This document shows positions 1-6,270 of a DNA stretch of 6,602 nucleotides, piece by piece (the stretch's first letter is position 1; the number at the start of each line of letters is the position of its first letter). The DNA is taken from the NCBI GenBank assembly GCA_041481485.1, contig JBGPBY010000419.1, positions 1-6,602 on the forward strand, given 5' to 3'. The notes below the pieces were generated by a model that worked only from the letters and a program-made list of their open reading frames with translations, had not been told where the DNA came from and searched no databases. This DNA comes from JBGPBY01 sp041481485. Lineage in GTDB: Bacteria; Acidobacteriota; Terriglobia; 20CM-2-55-15. A program made the position numbers and the translations under genes.

Positions 1-360
1 ATCCGCAGAGGAAAGATTACAAACGAGATTCGCGCATCGATCCTTGATGAACACGCCAGCCTTGTCATTATGGGTACACATAGCCGCGGGTTCGCTCGAA
101 GGTTGCTCATTGGTTCCGTGACTCGGGACCTGCTGCGAAAGCTTCCAGTACCCGCCATTTCGATTTCGAATGATAGCCATTCCATAAAGTTCTCACGCAT
201 CCTTTTCGCCACCGATCTTTCCGACGCATCTCGGGAAGCAGGAACGCCAGGCCTTCCTGGACAGTGGCAGGATTTGACGCCAGGATTCCAAATGCTTTCT
301 AACGTTTCGCCCGCACGGGCAGCGCCTCACGGGCCGGCCGGACCTTTGGGACGAGTCTAA
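1..360 (+). CDS. Universal stress protein, 5'-partial, second UspA domain truncated
   Basis: The frame is open from the first base and begins upstream of the window. The first ~55 codons match the C-terminal half of a UspA domain: a strand ending in LVIMGTHSRG, then RLLIGSVTRDLL and LPVPAIS. This is the family's nucleotide-binding loop G-x2-G-x9-G-S/T with the second Gly replaced by Ser, a variant I have seen in the family. A short linker leads to FSRILFATDLSDASREA, a typical first strand of a second UspA domain, so the parent was a tandem Usp protein. Recognisable homology ends near base 240. The rest (GTPGLPGQ... to the TAA at 358-360) does not look like Usp and lies partly antisense to the convergent HPF gene, overlapping it at 299-360. 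About 120 residues of domain 2 are missing, and neither other plus frame restores them before a stop. It is probably a truncated gene or pseudogene. Usp proteins bind ATP and help cells survive stress; whether this remnant works is unknown. Confidence 0.75.
   Translation: MRRGKITNEIRASILDEHASLVIMGTHSRGFARRLLIGSVTRDLLRKLPVPAISISNDSHSIKFSRILFATDLSDASREAGTPGLPGQWQDLTPGFQMLSNVSPARAAPHGPAGPLGRV
241..298. other. Breakpoint region between the Usp remnant and hpf, with a small hairpin and direct repeat
   Basis: This stretch follows the last recognisable Usp codon and precedes the hpf stop. It holds a short inverted repeat CCAGG-CCTT-CCTGG (247-260) and an 8-base direct repeat ACGCCAGG at 244-251 and 277-284. 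The hairpin has only 5 base pairs and no T-run follows it on either strand, so I do not call it an intrinsic terminator. It may be the scar of the rearrangement that cut off the Usp gene. Confidence 0.3.
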
Positions 361-943
361 CGGTGCTCGCCTGCGGTCCTTTTTCTCCACGCTCCTCGAT
401 GAAACGCACCTCAGAACCAAGCTTGAGATTCTTGAACTGGCCCCTTAGGACGCTGTTCGCATGGAAGTAGATTTCACGACCATCCGGTGTTTCAATGTAG
501 CCGCAACTCTTAACGGGGATGAGCTTCGTGACGCGCGCGAGAGCGGCCGGCTCGTGAGTCTTCACGTCCAGTCTCTGCCGGCGCGCGTAATTCTCAAGTT
601 GCCGACGTGCGGCGGCGAATGCCTGCTTGATGGCGCCTTCAATGTTCTTACGGGACGTTTCCATTTCCGCACGATGATGATGCGCTCTTGCAATTTTCCG
701 CTCTTCTGGACGCAACGTGGGCGCACGGTTGATAACGATTTCCCCACCCGGAACGGTCAATCGGATGCGCACCTGAAACGAGTACCCTTTCTTCTGGCGA
801 ATTGCCGGACCATCGACCATCACGCGGCAATTCATAATAGGGCTATAGAACAATTCCAATTTCCGGGCGTGATCGCGAATTTCCGCTTCAACGGCTTCCA
901 CTGCATCAACATTGCGGAACGTCAGTTGTACTGGGACGGCCAT
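299..943 (-). CDS. Ribosome hibernation factor-like protein: HPF/RaiA domain fused to a cold-shock domain
   Basis: This is a 214-residue basic protein. Residues ~3-120 look like the HPF/RaiA (sigma-54 modulation) fold: an opening strand VQLTFRNVDAVEAVEAEI, a helix, a central RVMVDGP strand, the GYSFQVRIRLTVPGGEIVI strand pair, and a final helix IEGAIKQAFAAARRQLENYARR. Residues ~136-198 form a cold-shock/S1-like OB fold. RNP1 is degenerate (KSCGYIET instead of KGFGFI), while the RNP2-like segment EIYFHANSV is better kept. The tail is short and Arg/Lys-rich. Classic HPF is about 95 residues and long HPF has a different C-terminal dimerisation domain, so this belongs to the separate HPF-plus-CSD architecture. 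By family knowledge, the N-domain binds the 30S decoding region of idle ribosomes; the CSD may add RNA binding (inference). The ATG at 943 is preceded by a perfect AGGAGG. It lies 42 bases after the ACP stop, so it may share the operon transcript or be expressed separately. Confidence 0.88.
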   Translation of the reverse strand: MAVPVQLTFRNVDAVEAVEAEIRDHARKLELFYSPIMNCRVMVDGPAIRQKKGYSFQVRIRLTVPGGEIVINRAPTLRPEERKIARAHHHRAEMETSRKNIEGAIKQAFAAARRQLENYARRQRLDVKTHEPAALARVTKLIPVKSCGYIETPDGREIYFHANSVLRGQFKNLKLGSEVRFIEERGEKGPQASTVRLVPKVRPAREALPVRAKR

Positions 944-947
944 GTTA

Positions 948-953
948 CCTCCT
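948..953 (-). promoter_or_regulatory. Strong Shine-Dalgarno of the HPF-CSD gene
   Basis: Read on the minus strand, AGGAGG (then TAAC) stands four bases before the ATG at 943-941. It is a near-perfect anti-SD match and fixes this start. The gap to the ACP stop (944-985) contains no clear promoter. Confidence 0.75.
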
Positions 954-985
954 CTTTTCAGTCCGTAGAGAACCCGATTTGCCGT

Positions 986-1225
986 TCACCGATTGCCCAG
1001 GTATTCCATCATTCCTCTCAAAGTGGCGATGGACCGGTAGTCGGACTCCGGAATCTCAACACCGAAAGCTTTATGAATCCCCAGAACAACCTGGAGAAAA
1101 TCGAAGGAGTCTATGTCGAGGACTTCACGTATGCTTTCGTCGGGGGTTATCCGATTCAAATCTGCTTCGGGTGCGATGCGATGAAGAATCTCAAAAAGCC
1201 GGTTTCGCAATTCGTCCTGATTCAT
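986..1225 (-). CDS. Acyl carrier protein
   Basis: This is a 79-residue acidic four-helix acyl carrier protein. The phosphopantetheine attachment motif is DIDSFDFLQVV, with Ser40 as the predicted modified residue. The usual DSL/DSM is DSF here, a variant seen in specialised ACPs rather than in housekeeping AcpP. Helix 1 (ELRNRLFEILHRIAPEADL), the loop with ITPDESIRE, helix 2 after Ser40 and the C-terminal SIATLRGMMEYL helix are all present, so it looks functional. Its ATG overlaps the E2 stop as ATGA (bases 1225-1222), and GGAG lies just upstream, so translation is coupled to E2. It must be activated by a phosphopantetheinyl transferase, which is not in the window. Its role in a 2-oxo acid dehydrogenase operon is not clear: it could accept an acyl group made from the operon's acetyl-CoA, or take part in making the octanoyl precursor of E2's lipoyl group. 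Calling it an ACP is secure; calling it fatty acid synthesis is not. Confidence 0.93.
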   Translation of the reverse strand: MNQDELRNRLFEILHRIAPEADLNRITPDESIREVLDIDSFDFLQVVLGIHKAFGVEIPESDYRSIATLRGMMEYLGNR

Positions 1226-2325
1226 AGTTTCTCCGGTTCTCGAAGGTAGCCGGAAAGCGCAGAGAGGAACTGGGCGCCGCGCCTGCCATCAGTGGCCCGG
1301 TGATCGCCAGCAAGCGTGGCCGTCAAAACGGGCCGCACTGCAAGTGCCCCCTCTGCAACCCATGCACTCTCCTGAATTCTCCCGAACCCCACCAACGCGA
1401 CTTGGGGAGGGTAGATCACCCCATAGACTGTCTCGACTCCAAGGTCGCCCAGACTGGTGATGGTGATTGTTCCTTCGGCAATTTCTGAGCTTCGAAGATG
1501 CCCTTCCCTGGCGCGCGCGATGAGATCGATGAGCGCGGCCATGAGCTGAGTGAGATCGTATTGCTCCGTGTTAAGAATCGCGGGGGTGATCAGGCCGCCC
1601 TGCCGCAACGCGATGGCGAAACCCACATTGACGGCCGACTTCATCTCAAGGCGATCATTCTTCCAGTAACCGTTCAGCTCCGGAACGTCTTTCAGCGCCA
1701 GCACTACTGCACGAATCAGCAACACGGCTGGTAACAGTCGCTCCTGCACAGGTCGTTTCAAATTCTGATCCTTAAGCCATTCAAGTGCACGATGCATATC
1801 GATGCGCGTTTCAAGGTAGTAATGCGGAATCTCGCGATTGGACCGAGCCATCGCCGAGGCGATGGCATGACGTATCCCTGCAATCGGAGCCGTCGACGCG
1901 ACAGGAACTGGAGCAGGTGTCACAGCCGCTTCTGGTGCGACCGCCCGTTCGACGTCCTCTCGGGTGACAGCGCCGTCCGGTCCAGTGCCGCGAATTGTCG
2001 AAAGATCGATGCCACGCTCTATCGCGAGCTTTTTCGCGAACGGAGAAACACGCTGCCGCGCCGATCCCTGCGGCGGAGGTGCGGTTTCACCTTCCTCAAG
2101 AATCGTGGCGAGTACGGTGCCAACGGGCACTTTCTGATCCGGCTGCACAAGCAGTTCGTGAACGATGCCGCTGGTAAAGATCTCGACATCAATGTCCGCC
2201 TTTTCTGTCTCGACCTCTGCAACGATATCGCCTCGCTTTACGCGGTCACCTGGCTTGATCTTCCAGCGCGTGAGCTTTCCCGACTCCATATCCGCGCCGA
2301 GACTTGGCATGCGGAACGGGGTCAT
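1222..2325 (-). CDS. pdhC: Dihydrolipoamide acyltransferase (E2) of a pyruvate dehydrogenase-type complex
   Basis: This is the 367-residue core subunit, which takes the acyl group from E1 on a swinging lipoyl arm and passes it to CoA. There is one lipoyl domain at residues ~1-78, with Lys42 in the ETEKADIDVE turn as the lipoylation site. A short Pro/Ala linker follows. The peripheral subunit-binding domain at ~90-130 (RVSPFAKKLAIERGIDL, then GTGPDGAVTREDVE) docks E1 and/or E3. A second Ala/Pro linker leads to the catalytic domain at ~148-367. It opens with IRHAIASAMARSNREIPHYY and ends with the active-site motif DHRATDG (His342, Asp346, Gly347), which is intact. It is shorter than many E2s because it has a single lipoyl domain and short linkers. 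The ATG overlaps the E1 beta stop (ATGA, 2325-2322) with AGGA upstream, and its own stop overlaps the ACP start. The exact substrate (pyruvate, acetoin or a branched-chain 2-oxo acid) cannot be read with certainty; the E1 pair favours pyruvate or acetoin. Confidence 0.95.
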   Translation of the reverse strand: MTPFRMPSLGADMESGKLTRWKIKPGDRVKRGDIVAEVETEKADIDVEIFTSGIVHELLVQPDQKVPVGTVLATILEEGETAPPPQGSARQRVSPFAKKLAIERGIDLSTIRGTGPDGAVTREDVERAVAPEAAVTPAPVPVASTAPIAGIRHAIASAMARSNREIPHYYLETRIDMHRALEWLKDQNLKRPVQERLLPAVLLIRAVVLALKDVPELNGYWKNDRLEMKSAVNVGFAIALRQGGLITPAILNTEQYDLTQLMAALIDLIARAREGHLRSSEIAEGTITITSLGDLGVETVYGVIYPPQVALVGFGRIQESAWVAEGALAVRPVLTATLAGDHRATDGRRGAQFLSALSGYLREPEKL

Positions 2326-3308
2326 GCCGCTTTTCCTGTGATCATCGCTCGAACCGAGCGAATGATTTTCTCCGCCTGGGGCAGGGCCGCGTCCTCCAAA
2401 TGCTTTGCATAAGGTATCGGCACTTCTTCACTGCAAACGCGTTGAACGGGAGCGTCGAGGTCATAGAAACCGTTTTCCATTATCCTCGCGCTGATTTCTG
2501 CGGAAATACTGCCTGTACGCCATCCTTCGTCGACAATGACCGCGCGATGCGTTTTTCGGATCGATCCGAGAATAGTCTCGCTATCCAGGGGCCGCAACGT
2601 ACGCAGGTCGATTACTTCACAGTCCATACCATCCGATGCGAGTTTGTTTGAGGCTTCAAGCGCCTTGAAGAGGCTGGCGCTATAGGAAATGATCGTCACA
2701 TCCTTTCCCTCGCGAGCCACCCTGGCGTGGCTGATCTCCACGGGGCCTGCGTCTTCCACCAGTTCTCCTTCCATATTGTAGAGGTTGCAGTGTTCGAAAA
2801 TGAGCACTGGATCCGGATCCTGAAGGGCCGTTCCGAGCATTCCCCGCGCATCTTCCAAGGTCGCCGGAGTTAACACCTTAAGGCCTGGAATGTGCGCATA
2901 CAGGCCTTCAAGGCTATGCGCGTGTTGCGCAGCGAGTTGTCTGCCGGCCCCGGTGGCCATTCGAATCACCACCGGAACATTGAATTGTCCACCCGACATG
3001 TGCAGGTAGGTTGCAGCCGTATTCATAATCTGGTCGAGCGCCAGCAGACTGAAGTTGACCGTCATGATTTCGACAATGGGACGCATGCCGCCCAGTGCTG
3101 CACCGATTCCTGCACCAACGAAACCGGATTCCGATAGCGGGGTATCTCGGATCCGGTCCGCTCCGAATTCGTCCAATAATCCTTTACTTACCGCATAGCA
3201 TCCACCATAAGCGCCGACGTCTTCACCCATTAGAAAGACGCGAGGGTCTTTCAAGAGCGCTTCACGGATGCCCTGACGCACGGCTTCGCGATACGTCACC
3301 CTGCTCAT
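2322..3308 (-). CDS. pdhB: Pyruvate dehydrogenase-type E1 component, beta subunit
   Basis: This is the 328-residue beta chain of the thiamine-diphosphate E1 heterotetramer; it pairs with the upstream alpha chain. The N-terminal pyrimidine-binding (transketolase Pyr) domain carries VFLMGEDVGAYGG (~24-36) and DTPLSESGFVGAGIGAA, with Glu60 in LSE expected to activate the aminopyrimidine of the cofactor. It also carries the AAQHAHSLEGLYAHIPGL segment, whose first His (~129) corresponds to the conserved active-site His of beta subunits. The C-terminal transketolase-C domain (~185-320) has VTIISYSA, EVIDLRTLRPLD, VIVDEGW and PIPYAKHLEDAALPQ. All landmarks are present and the length is normal. The ATG at 3308-3306 overlaps the E1 alpha stop as ATGA, and a GGAGGA four bases upstream lies inside the alpha 3' end, so the two subunits should be made in matched amounts. 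Sequence style resembles pyruvate and acetoin dehydrogenases more than branched-chain ones, but substrate is an inference. Confidence 0.95.
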   Translation of the reverse strand: MSRVTYREAVRQGIREALLKDPRVFLMGEDVGAYGGCYAVSKGLLDEFGADRIRDTPLSESGFVGAGIGAALGGMRPIVEIMTVNFSLLALDQIMNTAATYLHMSGGQFNVPVVIRMATGAGRQLAAQHAHSLEGLYAHIPGLKVLTPATLEDARGMLGTALQDPDPVLIFEHCNLYNMEGELVEDAGPVEISHARVAREGKDVTIISYSASLFKALEASNKLASDGMDCEVIDLRTLRPLDSETILGSIRKTHRAVIVDEGWRTGSISAEISARIMENGFYDLDAPVQRVCSEEVPIPYAKHLEDAALPQAEKIIRSVRAMITGKAA

Positions 3309-4276
3309 TCGCTCCTCCGATCGGAATAAACGAAGCGCGTGAGCTCCTTTGGCGGCTCAAGTGAGCCTGCTTCGGCGAATGCCACCGCATCATCCACCTC
3401 TGCGGCGACGGAACTTTCGATACGTTCGATTTCGCGATCGTCAATGAGACCTTCCCGCCGCATGCTGGAGATCAAGAGCGGGATCGGGTCTCGTTTCTTC
3501 CATTCTTCGACTTCTGACTTTGGTCGATACAGTTCCGGATCGAACATGGAGTGAGCTCGGAAGCGATATGTCCGGCATTCGAGCAGGTATGGGCCTCCTG
3601 TCGTTCTGACCGAAGCCGCAGCACGCGCAGCTGCCGCATCGACCGCCATCACATCCATTCCATCAACGGCCTCAGCCGTGACTTTGTAGGCGGCAGCCTT
3701 GGCGGAAATGTCGGTGAGGGATTCGGATCGTGATAGCGCCGTGCCCATCGCGTAGAGATTGTTTTCACAGATGAACATCACCGGCAGGCGCCACAATGCC
3801 GCGAGATTCATCGACTCATGAAATGCGCCTTCGGCCACAGCGCCCTCTCCAAAAAAACAGCAGACGATGCGTTCCTGCTGCTGCATTTTCGCGGCAAGTG
3901 CCAGACCCGTCGCAATAGGAAGCCCGCCACCAACAATCGCATTACCTCCGTAAAAGTGCGTGGCCGCATCGAAGAGGTGCATCGATCCTCCACGACCGCG
4001 GCTGCATCCCTCCATTTTTCCAAACATCTCCGCCATAATACGTTGTGCGGAAACTCCGCGAGCCAGGGCATGACCATGCTCGCGGTAGGTTGCAATAACG
4101 GCATCGTTTGGCCGTAGCGCCTGCAGGACGCCGGCCGCCACGGCCTCCTCGCCAATATAGAGATGCAGGAAACCGCGGATTTTCATAGCGCTGTAGAGTT
4201 CGACGCATTTCTCTTCAAACCGGCGGATTCGGACCATTTCATAAAGCAGGTGCAGGGCATGCTCTGGGCTCATCAC
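3305..4276 (-). CDS. pdhA: Pyruvate dehydrogenase-type E1 component, alpha subunit
   Basis: This is the 323-residue alpha chain, which binds thiamine diphosphate with the beta chain and decarboxylates the 2-oxo acid. Landmarks in order: RIRRFEEKCVELY, RGFLHLYIGEEAVAAG (~34-49), TYREHGHALARG (~63-74), GCSRGRGGSMH (~90-100), the cofactor motif FFGEGAVAEGAFHESMN ending ~27 residues later in ENN (~141-173), and the YRFRAHSMFDPELYR loop (~237-251). That loop is equivalent to the regulated His/Ser loop of mitochondrial E1 alpha. The metal-binding motif reads GEG at 143-145 where GDG is usual; the codon is clearly GAG. This variant may be normal in this subfamily. The start is uncertain by one codon: GTG at 4276-4274 is followed directly by ATG at 4273-4271, both overlap the acs TGA, and GGAG sits 5 or 8 bases upstream. 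Residue numbers here count from the GTG; the ATG is just as plausible. Acetoin dehydrogenase alpha is the main alternative identity. Confidence 0.95.
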   Translation of the reverse strand: MMSPEHALHLLYEMVRIRRFEEKCVELYSAMKIRGFLHLYIGEEAVAAGVLQALRPNDAVIATYREHGHALARGVSAQRIMAEMFGKMEGCSRGRGGSMHLFDAATHFYGGNAIVGGGLPIATGLALAAKMQQQERIVCCFFGEGAVAEGAFHESMNLAALWRLPVMFICENNLYAMGTALSRSESLTDISAKAAAYKVTAEAVDGMDVMAVDAAAARAAASVRTTGGPYLLECRTYRFRAHSMFDPELYRPKSEVEEWKKRDPIPLLISSMRREGLIDDREIERIESSVAAEVDDAVAFAEAGSLEPPKELTRFVYSDRRSE

Positions 4277-6024
4277 GATGTCTCCAGTGTGGACAAATCA
4301 CCTTCCGGCAGACCTAGTTCTCTGGCCCGCAGAAGGCGACGCATAATCTTCGCGCTGCGTGTGTGCGGAAGCGAATCCTTGAATTCAATTTCCTTTGGAG
4401 CGACGGCTGACCCCAGACGTTCGCGCGCAAATCCGATCAGTTCGAGACGAAGTGTATCGCTCGGATCTGTTCCCGGTTTCAAGGTGACGAAGGCCTTAAC
4501 AATCGACCCGATAACCGGATCGGGCTTTCCAATTACTGCTGCCTCGCTGACGGCAGGATGAGCCATCAGGACGCTCTCGACTTCAAACGGACCCACCATG
4601 TGCCCCGCCGTCTTGATAATGTCGTCGGCACGGCCGAGGAACCAGAAGTAGCCGTCAGAATCGCGGCGCACCAGGTCTCCAGTCAGATACCAGCCGCCTT
4701 TGAAACACTTTCGATAACGGGCCTCATCATTGAGATAACCACGAAACATTGACGGCCAGCCTGGCCGAAGAGCCAACTCTCCTTCGGCGTTCACCTCAGT
4801 GAGAAGTTCGATCCGCTCGTCTTCAGTCTTGCGCACCACTGCCGCTTCCACTCCCGGAAGCGGCCGACCCATCGAGCCGGGACGAATCTCCATCGCTGCA
4901 TAGTTGGCGATCATGATGCCGCCCGTTTCCGTCTGCCACCAGTTGTCATGGATGGGAAGGCCCAGGGCTTCCTGGCCCCAGAGGACCGCCTCCGCGTTAA
5001 GAGGCTCACCGACGCTCGCAATAAAGCGCAGGTGGCTGAGGTCATACTTCCGGCGTGGCTCACCTCCTGCGCGCATCAACATGCGAATGGCGGTCGGCGA
5101 CGTATACCAGACCGTGACCTTTTGCGTTTCGAGAATGTGGTACCAGCGTTCGGCATCGAAGTCTCCTTCGTCGAGAATGCTGGTGACCCCATGCAAAAGC
5201 GGTGAAATGATGCCATAAGACGTTCCTGTCACCCAGCCTGGATCTGCCGTGCACCAGAAGATGTCCTGCGGATGGAAATCCAAAACGTACTTGCCGGTCA
5301 TGTAGTGCATCAGCGCCGCCTCATGCACATGGATGGCGCCCTTAGGACGTCCGGTTGTACCGCTTGTGAAATGAAGCAGCGCCATTTCCTGCGGGTCCGT
5401 ATTCGGAATTGAGAAGTCCTCAGAGGCCGCAGACATCAATTTACTCAGTGACCAAACGTTAGGCTGTGAATCTTCCGCAGCGTCGACTAACAGGATGTGC
5501 TGCAAGCCCGGAAGACGATCGCGTAGCGCTGCCACCTTCCTCTTGTAGAGCTTCTCTGTGGTGACGAGAACACGGGCGTCTCCCAACGAGAGGCGCTCGT
5601 AGACTGGTTCCGGACCAAATGCCGAAAACAGAGGGCAGAAGACGCAACCTCTCCTTAGAGACCCGAGGGCCGACGCATGCAATTCCGGCATCCTTCCCAC
5701 GAGTGCGAAGACGCGCTCGCCCTTCTCGATCTTGAGAGTCGCGAGCACATTCGCAAACCGATTTGTTTGTGCGCGGAGATTTCGAAAAGTCAGATCGCGG
5801 ATTGTGCCGTCTTTACCTATCCAGCGAATCGCGACGTAATCGGCTCGAGGTCCCGCAGCGTGCCTGTCGACGGCGATGCGAGCAATGTTGAAGTTGGAGG
5901 GATCGGGGGAAATCTGAAGTTCTGAACGTATTGCCCCCCACGAAAAGGATTCGATAGTCCTCCCGTAATCCGCCATGTTGGGCGCCAAGGCCAAGTCTTT
6001 AACGGTCTTGAGTATGGGCTCCAT
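4273..6024 (-). CDS. acsA: AMP-forming acetyl-CoA synthetase (acetate-CoA ligase)
   Basis: This 583-residue cytoplasmic enzyme is of the ANL (acyl-CoA synthetase) family. It activates acetate with ATP to acetyl-AMP, then forms acetyl-CoA. Its length matches the shorter AcsA type of Bacillus rather than the ~650-residue enteric Acs. Motifs in order: P-loop FTSGTTGRPKG (~219-229); DPGWVTGTSYG; SVGEPLN; DNWWQTETGG (~360-369), whose Trp pair is typical of enzymes with a small acyl pocket (acetate or propionate); GWYLTGD (~444-450); the hinge and CoA-phase region FLGRADDIIKTAGHMVGPFEVES (~462-484); and the C-terminal catalytic Lys559 in RSAKIMRR. That last motif usually reads RSGK, so the Gly before the Lys is Ala here. 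Lys559 is the residue silenced by reversible acetylation in characterised homologues. The ATG at 6024 follows AGGAG at a good distance. It is the first gene of the operon, and its stop overlaps the E1 alpha start. Propionyl-CoA synthetase is a lesser possibility. Confidence 0.94.
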   Translation of the reverse strand: MEPILKTVKDLALAPNMADYGRTIESFSWGAIRSELQISPDPSNFNIARIAVDRHAAGPRADYVAIRWIGKDGTIRDLTFRNLRAQTNRFANVLATLKIEKGERVFALVGRMPELHASALGSLRRGCVFCPLFSAFGPEPVYERLSLGDARVLVTTEKLYKRKVAALRDRLPGLQHILLVDAAEDSQPNVWSLSKLMSAASEDFSIPNTDPQEMALLHFTSGTTGRPKGAIHVHEAALMHYMTGKYVLDFHPQDIFWCTADPGWVTGTSYGIISPLLHGVTSILDEGDFDAERWYHILETQKVTVWYTSPTAIRMLMRAGGEPRRKYDLSHLRFIASVGEPLNAEAVLWGQEALGLPIHDNWWQTETGGIMIANYAAMEIRPGSMGRPLPGVEAAVVRKTEDERIELLTEVNAEGELALRPGWPSMFRGYLNDEARYRKCFKGGWYLTGDLVRRDSDGYFWFLGRADDIIKTAGHMVGPFEVESVLMAHPAVSEAAVIGKPDPVIGSIVKAFVTLKPGTDPSDTLRLELIGFARERLGSAVAPKEIEFKDSLPHTRSAKIMRRLLRARELGLPEGDLSTLETS

Positions 6025-6029
6025 CTTCG

Positions 6030-6034
6030 CTCCT
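6030..6034 (-). promoter_or_regulatory. Shine-Dalgarno of acs
   Basis: On the minus strand, AGGAG is followed by CGAAG and then the ATG at 6024-6022. The five-base spacing is good and supports this start codon for acs. Confidence 0.7.
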
Positions 6035-6071
6035 GGATGGATTGCAAGCGGGATGCCACAGCACGAGGCGC

Positions 6072-6077
6072 ATTGTA
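6072..6077 (-). promoter_or_regulatory. Candidate -10 element for the acs operon
   Basis: The minus strand reads TACAAT here (5 of 6 to the sigma-70 consensus), which would start transcription about 40 bases before the acs ATG. The matching -35 position is poor (GTGTTC at 17-base spacing), and there is no extended -10 TG. A perfect TTGACA on the same strand lies further up at 6192-6197, but the hexamer 17 bases below it (TGAAAG) is weak. Either may be chance, or the promoter may need an activator or another sigma factor. Confidence 0.25.
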
Positions 6078-6270
6078 ATACCGAAACCAGCCGAGAACAC
6101 TGAATTTTGCCGGTTGACGGAGAGCAGTTTCACATACCCTACCCATTCCGTGGCGTAATTTAACAGCTCTTTCAAACCGACTGGGTCTCCGTGTCAATTC
6201 GCTTCGGACATAAACGAGCGCTTATGACATTTTGGCAAGGGCAAGACGCGAATTGCGCGCCGCTTTAACC

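Larger units (their letters stand above)
6025..6213. other. Intergenic region upstream of acs; expected operon promoter
   Basis: No reading frame in these ~190 bases looks like a protein on either strand. A 126-codon minus-strand frame reaching from 5817 to 6197 is a shadow of the acs 5' end. The stretch is visibly richer in A/T than its surroundings on the acs-proximal side and is the natural place for the operon promoter. I found no convincing operator palindrome. No typical FNR/CRP-like TTGAT-N4-ATCAA site was seen. Confidence 0.5.

Noticed and set aside
247..260. CCAGG-CCTT-CCTGG hairpin as terminator for the HPF gene or the Usp gene
   Set aside because: The stem is only 5 base pairs and no T-run follows on either strand.
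461..1249. 262-codon plus-strand frame opposite hpf and the ACP gene
   Set aside because: It is antisense to two clearly recognisable proteins with good ribosome binding sites, and its product shows no family motif and unusual composition. It is a shadow frame.
1792..2412. 206-codon plus-strand frame opposite E2
   Set aside because: It lies antisense to the lipoyl and subunit-binding domains of E2; the product is Arg/Cys-rich and low in meaning.
5817..6197. 126-codon minus-strand frame overlapping the acs start and upstream region
   Set aside because: It is out of frame with acs, has no recognisable homology, and most of its length lies in the acs coding region or the promoter region.
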